Shown here: positions 9,501-17,683 of the stretch, in pieces
Numbering within the stretch: the first letter of the stretch is position 1
Layout: each line of letters opens with the position of its first letter
DNA from: FEN-1350 sp964643355
GTDB lineage: Bacteria; Planctomycetota; Phycisphaerae; Sedimentisphaerales; Anaerohalosphaeraceae
DNA: 64,000 nt
Assembly (NCBI GenBank): GCA_964643355.1
Contig: CAZXPW010000008.1
Span: 1-64,000 of the forward strand
Reading direction: 5' to 3'
The notes under the pieces: generated by a model
What the model was told of the DNA's origin: nothing
The model's input: only the letters and a program-made list of their open reading frames with translations
Database searches by the model: none
Made by a program: the position numbers and the translations under genes

Positions 9501-12140
9501 GTACCCCCCCCGGAGTCGGATGAAAACATTATCGTAAAATTCGTTGAGATAAAAGACCGAAGCCCGCGTTCCGGTATCCGTTCCTTCCGCCGAGGTGTTC
9601 TGAACGAAATACCAGAATACGCCGATTTTGGAGTTGATGGACGGATCGGCCACAACGGTGCCGAAATATTCAGGCGAATTGGTCGGGTCCAGAAACATTG
9701 GTTCGCGGGTCTGTACGGCGTTGATATCCGTGGCGGTGACATACCAGCGGACCATCTGTCCGGCCGCGGCGCCTGGAATAGATGCGGTATAAATTCCGTC
9801 GCCGGCTATGGCGTCGCCGCCGGCGCCGTCGTCCCGCATCGCGATTTTCGATTCGGCCCCGAAGTTGATGCGATAGAGAAGCTGGACCGAATCGATGGGG
9901 CCCATGGTCGGGGCGATCTCAGCGGTGATCGGCAGAGCTACGGCGGCCGCGGGCGGGTTTGGATTTTCCGTGACATTGCGGATCGTCGGGCCGAGGTTGG
10001 CCCGGCCGGAGGTATTGTTGTCGTTCGGGGTCGGCTGGGGCATAAATCCTGCCGTGGCCGAAAGCGTCGAGTTGCTCTTGGTTTGTTGGACGGTCAATCG
10101 CGGCGATATCAGCATATCGCCATCGTAGTACCGCCTGTTCAATCCGTGAATGGCCAGGACATTCTTACCGATCCGCAGATGGGCTAGGGTATCGTCGGCC
10201 AGCGGATAATCGACAAAATTCATTGCCATCGCATCATCATGGGAATTCGTGGCCCTGGAATTCCAGGTCGGGCTGGCTGGAGCGTTGGCGCTTTGGATGG
10301 GAGTCGTCGAATTCAGGTAGGCAATGAAACCATCGTCATATTTCATCTGCAATATCAGGTTTTTAAGGCCGGTCAAATCGCTGATCTCAAACGGGATCCG
10401 GATATAGACCGAAGCGTTGACATTGTACATCTCGGAGACATCCAGGCCGATGAGAGGAATATAGGTGCTCTCGGTGTCAAAACCGACGCCGGTGTTGCCG
10501 GTTTTCCACCCGGTCGGCACGAAATCCGGATCGATCCAACTCAGGCCCAATGTACTGTCGGAGACAGTAGGGACTTTTGTATAAACCGCGGCAGGTTCGC
10601 CGACCAGCTCCAATGTCTTATTGACAGCCAGCGGGGTCATCAAGCCGTAGGATATCCCCGCAAATTGTTGCCGATAAACATAGGAATGAACCACAGTTTT
10701 GCCGTCCGGTTTGACCAAAGCGATGAAACCACCTTCGCCGGCCAGTTGAAAATCGGCGTGCAGTTGCCCATCTGGATCGTTACGGTCTTTTCCCGATGCC
10801 GCGATGATCCGGAACGCGCCGGGTTCGAGGGTGATGTCCGGCATTTCCCATCCCTTGAGTTTGTCGGGATTGGTGGTCAGATACCAACCGTTGAGGGAAA
10901 TCGGATGATCGGTGATATTCAACAACTCGATCCAGTCGGAAGAATCGCCGTCCTCGTCCACCCATTCGCCGTCCGAGAGCGTCTGGAAGTCGTCGTACTT
11001 GCTGTTGTTGATGGCCATGAATTCGTTGATAATCACCTGGGGGCTTTCATTCTGCCAGGTTTCCGCCATCAGTGAAAAGTCCGACAGGTTGACACCGTCC
11101 CGGCAGTTGATATCGGCCGGAACCAAACCGGCGCCGCTGGGATCGCTGGTCCAGACGGCCGCCAGCAGCAGGAAGTCTGCAAGGTCCACAATGCAGTCGT
11201 GGTTCAGATCCCCCGGAAGATAGATGGACTTCACCAGGGCGATTTGAACGGTATCCTCGGCTTCCGTCGTCCCGTCGGTGGCATACAAACGAAGGGAATA
11301 AACTCCGGGAACCTGAGGTAGTGTAATCTTCGGATCCTCGGAAGCTGCGTTGGGCTCAAATTGCACATCGTCCAATGTCACGCCCGATGGGGCGCTTGCA
11401 AGGGACCATTCGATTGTGAGCAATTCGGGATGGTTTCCGTAATAGGTAACCGTCCCATCCAATTGCAGCGTTGCGTTGGGAAGGATCAATACCTGATCGG
11501 TTCCGGCGTTGACCTCCGGAGGCCAACCGCCTTCCGGTCCGCCGAGAAGTTCCACTTCTCCGATTTGCATGCTGTTGGCGCTTCCGGGATTCCGGACGGC
11601 GGTGAACATGATTTGGTAATGCAGATACGATGTCGAATTGGAAAAACGGATCGGCGTGGTATTCATCGTGAATCGCGGCCAGGCCGACGCCTGTTTGAAG
11701 TCCGTGATTTCACCGTTGGCGATCAGCGTATAGGGGCCGGAAATGGAGGAATTAGACCCGTACAGTTCGTAGGCGATCGGGTCCCGTTCGACGGCGTCGT
11801 TGGCCGTGGTGAAGGTCAGGCCGATGACGACCGTTCTCCCGGCCGATGGAGTAACCTGAAAACCGGTGGGGTAATTCTGTCCCCCGAAATGCAGATACTT
11901 GGTCCCCGTACTGTTATCGATAGCCAGAGAGGGATTCTCGTTGCTTGGCCAATTGTTGTCGTTGGGAACGCCGATAACCAGGTCACCTGGTTTCGTGACA
12001 TCCGTCAATTGTGCCGGGCTGAGGAAAAAGATGGTATGGGCGAGACCGGATTGGAGCGAGGTCGAAATGGGGTAGGCAAAACTCACCAATACCCCCCAAT
12101 AGAATACCATGATGGGAAATCCGTTGAACTTAAGTTTCAT
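6591..12140 (-). CDS. Large secreted protein: discoidin-like, dockerin, lamin-tail repeats and CotH kinase domain
   Basis: The start is ATG at 12140, with AAAGGA nine bases upstream and the signal peptide MKLKFNGFPIMVFYWG directly after it; the frame is open further upstream but without a plausible start. The 1849-residue protein carries a discoidin-like domain (about 50-190), an Ig/PKD-like domain, a tandem dockerin (about 309-365, GDLNHDCIVDLADF then DINCRDGVNLSDF) and a first lamin-tail domain (about 370-490, with WIELLN). A CotH-type kinase domain spans about 850-1140 (HENDHTHKNYFLYRD and FIPWDKDLTFG). At least four more lamin-tail domains follow (VEYNPVSG, ISELMYHP, IINELLAHS, ITEIMYNP). 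CotH domains elsewhere phosphorylate secreted proteins; here it may act on the cell surface, with lamin-tail and dockerin parts as adhesion or scaffold modules. The final residues look like a plain domain end, with no sorting signal. Confidence 0.85.
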   Translation of the reverse strand: MKLKFNGFPIMVFYWGVLVSFAYPISTSLQSGLAHTIFFLSPAQLTDVTKPGDLVIGVPNDNNWPSNENPSLAIDNSTGTKYLHFGGQNYPTGFQVTPSAGRTVVIGLTFTTANDAVERDPIAYELYGSNSSISGPYTLIANGEITDFKQASAWPRFTMNTTPIRFSNSTSYLHYQIMFTAVRNPGSANSMQIGEVELLGGPEGGWPPEVNAGTDQVLILPNATLQLDGTVTYYGNHPELLTIEWSLASAPSGVTLDDVQFEPNAASEDPKITLPQVPGVYSLRLYATDGTTEAEDTVQIALVKSIYLPGDLNHDCIVDLADFLLLAAVWTSDPSGAGLVPADINCRDGVNLSDFSLMAETWQNESPQVIINEFMAINNSKYDDFQTLSDGEWVDEDGDSSDWIELLNITDHPISLNGWYLTTNPDKLKGWEMPDITLEPGAFRIIAASGKDRNDPDGQLHADFQLAGEGGFIALVKPDGKTVVHSYVYRQQFAGISYGLMTPLAVNKTLELVGEPAAVYTKVPTVSDSTLGLSWIDPDFVPTGWKTGNTGVGFDTESTYIPLIGLDVSEMYNVNASVYIRIPFEISDLTGLKNLILQMKYDDGFIAYLNSTTPIQSANAPASPTWNSRATNSHDDAMAMNFVDYPLADDTLAHLRIGKNVLAIHGLNRRYYDGDMLISPRLTVQQTKSNSTLSATAGFMPQPTPNDNNTSGRANLGPTIRNVTENPNPPAAAVALPITAEIAPTMGPIDSVQLLYRINFGAESKIAMRDDGAGGDAIAGDGIYTASIPGAAAGQMVRWYVTATDINAVQTREPMFLDPTNSPEYFGTVVADPSINSKIGVFWYFVQNTSAEGTDTGTRASVFYLNEFYDNVFIRLRGGYSTHGRKIAFNDGHFFRFDPNQDRVDEINLNEQGFDPTYIRPLLSWETYFKTGHPASLSFPLHVMRNGSYYAIRIFVEQPDRHLLRHVGLDDHGAFYKMYSDLRRDLSGEQPERKITRLNEDHSDLAALAAGIAPDNPQRNTFLFDNINIPAMINFQAASVLIHENDHTHKNYFLYRDTERTGEWMFIPWDKDLTFGINSGLGGIVADMDYISSLDDVRSPSHPFFGDSTHQKVDYQWNRLTDAVMKNPVSKQMYLRRLRTLMDQYLQPTSTPLADRYYEKRINDWVTLLSGEPGYSSLLTEVDKIRNQYLPVRRRHLFEDHSINNPTYRDNAGIPDSQPDSITLTIGSVEYNPVSGNQDEEYIQLINPQSIAVDISDWKIANAVTHTFPAGTVIPANGSMYITPNALAFRARATSPKGGEQRFVQGNYSGHLSSWGGTIELYNAQRVLVTSQTYAGNPSDAQRYLRISELMYHPQDPPAGSPFDAEVFEYIELANIGDQPLSLTGVQLTNGVLFAFPDGTALPARGILLIAKNPDALRMRYVIPEGIPVFGPYSGGLANSGETVKLDDATHSTIVEFKYDDDWYPITDGDDFSLTAADLAGTAHNDWNRRGAWRASTFKGGTPGTEDIGPAPNSIIINELLAHSHDLNPQLPGSDWIELKNTTDEDITIGGWFLSDNNDDEAKSTKYEFPDGTIIPRNGFRLLNQSESFGNAEAPGCRIPFALSEGGETVYLFSGQGGSLTGTYSTQQKFSASATGITLGRYEKASLTQGYDFVPMKTPTPGNENSEPLVGPIVITEIMYNPASTDTGGEFIEIRNIGTTVVELMDWVAIQQSDNSTDIVSEYQPWRITGEVEFIFPVHQTLSAGSFLIIAQNRTAFKAKYPAVPAARVLGPYEGKLNNGGGNIILAQPGDQEWGRDQYLIPRDKVEYDDETPWPVAPDGGGPSLNRINPTQYGNDPANWQSAVPNPNW

Positions 12141-12639
12141 CCGTTGATCCTTTGGAGTCGATGTTGTATGAGAACTCCTGTTTTTTGGAAGGTTGATATT
12201 GCAGGGAGACATTCTCTGATCCTCGCGATTTGGCGAAGAAAGAACACATCCGCCCAACCCATGGCAATGAAGTATATCCCGTCAATAACCATGAAACCAC
12301 CACCCAATGTTTCATGCCAATAGACCCCGCTCCACTGCCTCCAGAGGGAACAACCCTATTATAATGAATTCTTCGATGAATCTCAAGCGAATTTCGAAAA
12401 ATGCGGGAGACTTCAATAAAATATTGGGTATATTCAAGGAGAAGTAGCGGTTTATACCCGATTCCCGGCAAAAATCATAAGAACCGCGTTTGCGATTGAC
12501 AAACATGGAACATTGTTTCATAATCGGCCTTGATCTTGGGATCAATCTGAATTTCCCTGGGAATGCCTGGGGGTGTCCCGAACGAGCGTTTTGATTTTTT
12601 CCCAATCTTTCACGAATTCAGTTACCGAAGGAGAACCCG
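12141..12639. other. Divergent intergenic region with promoter
   Basis: About 500 bases between the divergent lamin-tail/CotH gene and the sugar-isomerase-like gene. It holds a good sigma70-type promoter facing right and a small palindrome at its predicted start point, listed separately. Short reading frames in both directions lack ribosome sites and family resemblance. I see no RNA gene here. Confidence 0.6.
12496..12524 (+). promoter_or_regulatory. Sigma70-like promoter (TTGACA-17-CATAAT)
   Basis: TTGACA at 12496-12501 and CATAAT at 12519-12524 are separated by exactly 17 bases. The predicted start point is near 12531, giving a leader of about 110 bases before the ATG at 12640. A perfect inverted repeat TTGATC-ttgg-GATCAA (12530-12545) sits on that start point and could be an operator or a small leader hairpin. 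Confidence 0.65.
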
Positions 12640-14190
12640 ATGAACCATGAGAAAAAATGCCGGTATTCCACCTGTGGAATGACACGACGGTCATTTTTGG
12701 GAGGATGTGCGGCCTGTGCGGCTGCGGGATCATTCCTGGATCTATCGGGTGTTGCAACCGTGGCCGGCCAGGACAAACAGCGAATCCGTATTGTATATTC
12801 CCTCCATGGTCCTCAGCAGACCGGGCCGGACTGGCCGAATAAGGGATTCGATTTTCAACCTGTCATGCGGAAAATCAATGAGGAACTGACCCAACGATGC
12901 CCCGAATTTGAGTTTGTCTCTTCCCTGGCGACTGGCCCCGAACAGGCCAAAGAAATTTTAGAACAGGACAAGACCGGCCCAATCGACGGGTATTTGGTAT
13001 ATCAGATGAATTGTTGGAACCAGGTTGTTCAGACAATAGCGACTTCCGGCAAACCCGTCCTCTATGCCGATTACCAATTCGCCGGGAGCGGCGGTTTTCT
13101 GGTCTATACGGCCGCGTTTCTCCGAAATCAGACCCCCAATGTTGGTTTTGTGGCGTCTTCCAAGATGGAGGATGTAGCCGAGGCCGTCAAATGTTTTTCA
13201 AAGGCGAAAAATTCGGTCGGCGAATTTGTGACGGCGACTGTTAATGTTCGGTCGATTCGAACGCCCCGTCCGGGGGATCTGCGCTGTCGGCCGGATGATT
13301 TGAAAACCATCTCGACCGATGAGTGTATATCCCGGTTGAAGATGTCCAAGATTTTGGCAGTCAGCGGTCAGGAACCACGCCAGGCCGAACCGATCATGGG
13401 AATTCCTTTGGAATATATCTCATTTGCCGAAGTCAATGAGGCCTGGAAAACCGCGGATAAAGACCAGGCGCGACAAGTCGCCCGAAATTGGGCCGAAGCC
13501 GCCATGGCGGTGATCGATGTTTCGCCGGAAACGCTGGAGACCTCGGCGGCAATGTATCTGGGGATGAAGTCTGTAATGAAAAAACATCAGGCCAACGCCA
13601 TTACCATTGACTGCCTGGGGGGATTCTACGGGGGGCATATCCATGCTTATCCCTGTCTGGGTTTCCATGAACTGAATAATGAGGCCTTGATCGGGGCCTG
13701 TGAATGTGATATCCGATCTACCGCCGCCATGGTGACGCTGACAACTTTGACGCAGGGCCGCCCTGGATACATTTCCGATCCGGTGATTGATACCTCCAAA
13801 CGGCAGATTGTGTATGCTCATTGCGTGGCATCCAACCGAGTTTTTGGTCCGCAGGGTCCCGCGAATCCGTTTTCCATTATGACCCATTCCGAAGATCGGC
13901 AGGGGGCCTCTGTCCGTTCGATTCTTCCGGTGGGGTATATGACAACCACGATCGAAATCGATCAAGGTCGCAAAGAGATTTTGTTCCATCAGGGCAAATC
14001 CATAGCCAACGATCCGGACGATCGGGCCTGCCGGACCAAATTGGCCGTTGAGCCGATCGGCGATATCGAAAAGCTCTTTCGGATGTGGGATCAGTGGGGT
14101 TGGCACCGAGTAACCTGTTACGGCGATCTGGGGCAACCGATTTTCGCTTTGGCCGACGCCTTGGGCTGGAAGGTTGTTCAGGAGGCATAA
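12640..14190 (+). CDS. Tat-exported L-fucose/L-arabinose isomerase-like protein
   Basis: ATG 12640 follows GAAGGAGA with good spacing. The N-terminus carries a twin-arginine signal (MTRRSFLGG, residues about 13-21) and a following Cys/Ala-rich hydrophobic stretch, so the folded protein is probably exported. The rest resembles the sugar isomerase superfamily of FucI/AraA: an N-terminal Rossmann-like half (DGYLVYQMNCWNQVVQTI) and a C-terminal half with PCLGFHELNNEALIGACECD, where the Glu-x-Asp matches the position of metal-binding acidic residues in FucI. Export is odd for such an enzyme; it may have become a sugar-binding or redox-related protein. The next gene starts about 70 bases later on the same strand, so co-transcription is likely. 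The family call is by motif memory only. Confidence 0.6.
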   Translation: MNHEKKCRYSTCGMTRRSFLGGCAACAAAGSFLDLSGVATVAGQDKQRIRIVYSLHGPQQTGPDWPNKGFDFQPVMRKINEELTQRCPEFEFVSSLATGPEQAKEILEQDKTGPIDGYLVYQMNCWNQVVQTIATSGKPVLYADYQFAGSGGFLVYTAAFLRNQTPNVGFVASSKMEDVAEAVKCFSKAKNSVGEFVTATVNVRSIRTPRPGDLRCRPDDLKTISTDECISRLKMSKILAVSGQEPRQAEPIMGIPLEYISFAEVNEAWKTADKDQARQVARNWAEAAMAVIDVSPETLETSAAMYLGMKSVMKKHQANAITIDCLGGFYGGHIHAYPCLGFHELNNEALIGACECDIRSTAAMVTLTTLTQGRPGYISDPVIDTSKRQIVYAHCVASNRVFGPQGPANPFSIMTHSEDRQGASVRSILPVGYMTTTIEIDQGRKEILFHQGKSIANDPDDRACRTKLAVEPIGDIEKLFRMWDQWGWHRVTCYGDLGQPIFALADALGWKVVQEA

Positions 14191-14263
14191 CAATTTAAGG
14201 GCCGGTTATACTGTCCTTCGATTTTGTGGATCGTCAGTGAGATGCGGAGACCCGAACAGGGGA

Positions 14264-15907
14264 ATGAAAGCGGTTGGATTGATGGAAAACGGTGTTGTGA
14301 ATCTTCTGTCGATTCTTCCAAGAATCGGGCTATTTCTTATATGGATTCCATCGTGGGTCTTGGGATCGTGGGAACCGATTCGTCTTAGCTCCTATCCTCA
14401 GAAAATCCGGGTATTCTATTCTATGAACGATCCTGCCGTTCCCGCCGAATTGGGTTTCAAATCTGTTCCTCTTCCGGTTGGAGAGAATACCGCCGTTATT
14501 CAGGCCTCCGATAGGGCGATCTGGATTGGGACGACAAAGGGGGTGATGCGACTGGACATGACGGCTTCGATCCGGGACCAGCGTGAGTACTATGCCGGAC
14601 AGCGCTACTTGCCCGACGATCATGTCCTGCAAATGGTTTCGGATGACCATGGCGGGATATGGGTTCGGACTCAAACTGGTGTCTCCCATATCGAACGAAA
14701 AGCGATGACTCTTGCCCGAAAAGCCGATTTTTTCGAAGAACGAATTCGATCCCGGCACGATCGATACGGCCTGGTGGCCCCTTCATTCCTGCCGCGGAGC
14801 GGGGATCTGTCCGGCAACCGGCTTGTGGATAACGATAATGATGGGCTTTGGACGGCCATCTATGCCGCTGCGGAATGTTTTCGTTTCGCGGTAACGCGGT
14901 CGTCCGAGGCGCTGGCCAATGCACAAAAATCCGTTGCGGCGATGTTATTCCTTGAGGACATTGCGGGACGAAGGGGGTTTCCGGCGAGGTCTTTCATTCG
15001 CAAGGGAGACCCGATGCCCGAAACCGGCGAATGGCATTGGACCCGAGACGGACAGTATTACTGGAAAGCCGACACCAGCTCCGATGAAATTGTGGGGCAT
15101 TTCTTTCTCTTCGGCGTTGCGTACGACCTTCTGCCGGACGAATCCCTGCGAAGACGGATTGCCGAAACCGCAGGTCGAATTATGGATCATATCCTCGAGA
15201 ATGATTACAATCTCATCGATCTGGATGGCCTTCCCACACGATGGGGGTATTGGGGACCCCGGCGGTTGATTCAAGAACCCGATGAACGAGCCCTAAACAG
15301 TCTCGAACTTCTCAGTTTCCTCAAGACCGCCGCGCATGTCACGGGTCAAGCCCGTTACGAATCGGAATATCAAAAGGCGGCGTGGGACTTCGAATATGCC
15401 GACTGGATTACCCGACTCAACGAGTTTCGTTTGGAACTGAATTACTCCGATGAGGAACTGGCGATGTTGTCGTTTTATGGCATCTTTCAATATGAAAAAG
15501 ACGCCCATATCCTGAACTATTATCGTCAAGCATTGGAGAAATGGTGGGAAAATATCCGGCGACAGGCCAATCCCCTCTGGACTTTTATTTATCTGCTGGG
15601 TCGTCCCGATGCCAATGCGGACTTGTCTTTGGCCGTTCAGACACTGTACCGGATGCCCATGGATACGATCGAATGGACGGTGACGAATTCCCATCGCCAG
15701 GACCTCATCTGGGCGGGCCCTCCCGATCGATTTGGTCGTCGGGAAACCCTGACTCTGCTGCCGCCCGACGAACGGCCCGTCATGAAATGGAATGGAAATC
15801 CATTTATTGTCGATGGAGGAAATGATGGCCTCAGCGAAGATGACGGAGCGGCATTTCTGCTGCCGTACTGGATGGGACGGTTCCATCAATTCATTCTTGA
15901 ACAATAG
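14264..15907 (+). CDS. Secreted alpha/alpha-toroid protein with partial beta-propeller-like N-terminus
   Basis: I chose ATG 14264 (AGGGGA directly before it, then a hydrophobic signal segment at residues about 12-32, LSILPRIGLFLIWIPSW). TTG 14174 is also open but overlaps the previous gene. Residues about 60-160 contain two repeats like the two-component-regulator propeller (AIWIGTTKGVMRLD; GIWVRTQTGVSHIE). The rest is helical and reads like an (alpha/alpha)6 toroid as in many glycosidases, lyases and epimerases: NDNDGLWTAIYAAAECF, HWTRDGQYYWKADTSSDE, DGLPTRWGYW. Two repeats are too few for a full propeller, so these may be a remnant. Probably carbohydrate-active, but no family can be named from the sequence. 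Confidence 0.55.
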   Translation: MKAVGLMENGVVNLLSILPRIGLFLIWIPSWVLGSWEPIRLSSYPQKIRVFYSMNDPAVPAELGFKSVPLPVGENTAVIQASDRAIWIGTTKGVMRLDMTASIRDQREYYAGQRYLPDDHVLQMVSDDHGGIWVRTQTGVSHIERKAMTLARKADFFEERIRSRHDRYGLVAPSFLPRSGDLSGNRLVDNDNDGLWTAIYAAAECFRFAVTRSSEALANAQKSVAAMLFLEDIAGRRGFPARSFIRKGDPMPETGEWHWTRDGQYYWKADTSSDEIVGHFFLFGVAYDLLPDESLRRRIAETAGRIMDHILENDYNLIDLDGLPTRWGYWGPRRLIQEPDERALNSLELLSFLKTAAHVTGQARYESEYQKAAWDFEYADWITRLNEFRLELNYSDEELAMLSFYGIFQYEKDAHILNYYRQALEKWWENIRRQANPLWTFIYLLGRPDANADLSLAVQTLYRMPMDTIEWTVTNSHRQDLIWAGPPDRFGRRETLTLLPPDERPVMKWNGNPFIVDGGNDGLSEDDGAAFLLPYWMGRFHQFILEQ

Positions 15908-16065
15908 CGTGTTATTGCCGACAGAACCGGAATTCGTTTGTATCAATGAAGATTGGGAAAGAGTCTATGGTCCGTAGCGATTGGATTATTGCGCTCCGCG
16001 AGTTGAATCAGTAAATCATCAACCGTGAAACGATACAAGAACCGTTATCCCTGGAGAATTCGCAA

Positions 16066-17679
16066 ATGAAACGAGTCTTGGTTATATTGTGTGTTATAAT
16101 CCTTTGTCCTTGTGTCTTGGCTGAGACACAAACCCTTACAATCGCAATGCGCGACGGAACAAAGCTGGCCACGGATGTATATCTTCCGGATGGCGAGGGA
16201 CCCTGGCCGGTGATTTTCCTGCGATTTCCATATAACAAGGGCATGGGGGCTGCGATCGGACCGGACGCTAACAAACGCGGCTATGTGTTTGTTGCACAGG
16301 ACACGCGGGGCCGTTTTGCATCCGAAGGCGAGAATTTGCCGTTCGACGCCGACGGGCAAGCCGATGGCAAATGGGATGGCTTCGATTCAGTGGGATGGAT
16401 CACTAAACAGCCATGGTGCAACGGCAAGATCGGGACCTGGGGCGGCTCGGCGGGTGCGATTACACAATATCTCCTGGCCGGTACAGGGCAGCCGAATGTC
16501 ATCAGCCAGCACTTGACCGTTGGCTCGCCAAGTTTGTTCCGCGACAGTATCTATCGCGGCGGTATCTTCCGCACGGCCATGGTCGAAGACTGGCTGACCC
16601 AGACAAAATTTGAGCCGAGGGCCCTGGCGCTTTGGACGAAGAACTATCCCTTGACGCAGTACTGGTTGGATCGCGAGATCATCGGCCGCTATGGGAAAGT
16701 CAATGCCGCCGGCGTACACATCGGTGGCTGGTTCGACATATTTGCTCAGGCCACACTGGACGCCTTTCTTGGCTATCAGACTCACGGCGGCCCCGGCGCA
16801 AGGGATAAGCAAAAGCTGATCATGGGTCCCTGGACACATGCTGTGCTTAATGACAAAGCGGGTGATCTGACATTCCCCGGCGCCAAGGCCGTTCCAAGCG
16901 ATGTCCACGATCCATGGAAGTGGTTTGCGGCAACCTTAAAAGGCCAGGCCAACGGAATTCTCGAAGCCCCGGCCGTAACCTATTACACCATGGGCGCCGT
17001 CGGCGAAGAGGGCGCGCCCGGCAACAAATGGCGCACGGCCGCCACCTGGCCGCCGGTCAAAACACAGAATCGTACGCTTCATCTGTCGGCTGATCGCAAG
17101 GCCGCGTTCGAACCGCCTTTCGAATCAGGAAAGCTGTCCTATACGAGCGATCCGGCCAATCCGGTTCCATCGATCGGCGGCTATGAACTTACGATACCCG
17201 CCGGACCGAAAGATCAGCAACCGATCGAATCGCGTCCGGATCTGCTGGTGTTCACGACCGAGCCGCTGGCGGAGCCGATGGAAGTCACGGGCAACCCCAT
17301 CGCGTGCATCAGGGTTGCCAGCGATGCCCCCGATACCGACCTGATTGTACGGCTGTGCGATGTCTATCCCGATGGCCGATCGTTCAATATCTGTGAAGGA
17401 GCGCTACGGTTGTCGCTCCGCGAAGGGCTGGATCATCAGGTCTGGCTAAAAGCCGGCGAGCCGGTCTCCGTCGAGATCAAACTCTGGCCGACGAGCATGA
17501 TCTTCAATCGAGGGCACCGGCTCCGGGTCCATATCGCCTCCACAAGTTTTCGGGCGCTGGAAGCCAATCGACAAAACGGAAAGCCGCCGCGGACCGGCGA
17601 CAATCGGATCGCTAATAACACGGTGTTCCTGGGCAAAGATGGAAGCTATCTGGTGTTGCCTGTAGCGGAGGAACAATAA
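16066..17679 (+). CDS. CocE/NonD-family secreted hydrolase
   Basis: ATG 16066 follows CTGGAGAA and opens a classic Sec signal peptide (MKRVLVILCVIILCPCVLA). The alpha/beta-hydrolase domain of the cocaine-esterase / X-Pro dipeptidyl-peptidase class follows, with MRDGTKLATDVYLP, QDTRGRFASEGE and the nucleophile Ser128 in GGSAGA. The C-terminal jelly roll typical of this family ends the protein (IRVASDAPDTDLIVRL; RGHRLRVHIASTSF). Members hydrolyse acyl esters, amides or beta-lactams; in this neighbourhood an ester on a glycan is plausible but not shown. The next gene starts four bases after its stop, so the two are almost certainly co-transcribed. Confidence 0.85.
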   Translation: MKRVLVILCVIILCPCVLAETQTLTIAMRDGTKLATDVYLPDGEGPWPVIFLRFPYNKGMGAAIGPDANKRGYVFVAQDTRGRFASEGENLPFDADGQADGKWDGFDSVGWITKQPWCNGKIGTWGGSAGAITQYLLAGTGQPNVISQHLTVGSPSLFRDSIYRGGIFRTAMVEDWLTQTKFEPRALALWTKNYPLTQYWLDREIIGRYGKVNAAGVHIGGWFDIFAQATLDAFLGYQTHGGPGARDKQKLIMGPWTHAVLNDKAGDLTFPGAKAVPSDVHDPWKWFAATLKGQANGILEAPAVTYYTMGAVGEEGAPGNKWRTAATWPPVKTQNRTLHLSADRKAAFEPPFESGKLSYTSDPANPVPSIGGYELTIPAGPKDQQPIESRPDLLVFTTEPLAEPMEVTGNPIACIRVASDAPDTDLIVRLCDVYPDGRSFNICEGALRLSLREGLDHQVWLKAGEPVSVEIKLWPTSMIFNRGHRLRVHIASTSFRALEANRQNGKPPRTGDNRIANNTVFLGKDGSYLVLPVAEEQ

Positions 17680-17683
17680 TCCA

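Noticed and set aside
8994..10187. 397-residue plus-strand frame inside the lamin-tail/CotH gene
   Set aside because: Shadow of a GC-rich gene; composition is rich in Val/Gly/Asp without domains, and no start signal.
14174..14263. TTG 14174 as start of the alpha/alpha-toroid gene
   Set aside because: It would overlap the previous gene and place the signal segment about 40 residues in; ATG 14264 fits better.
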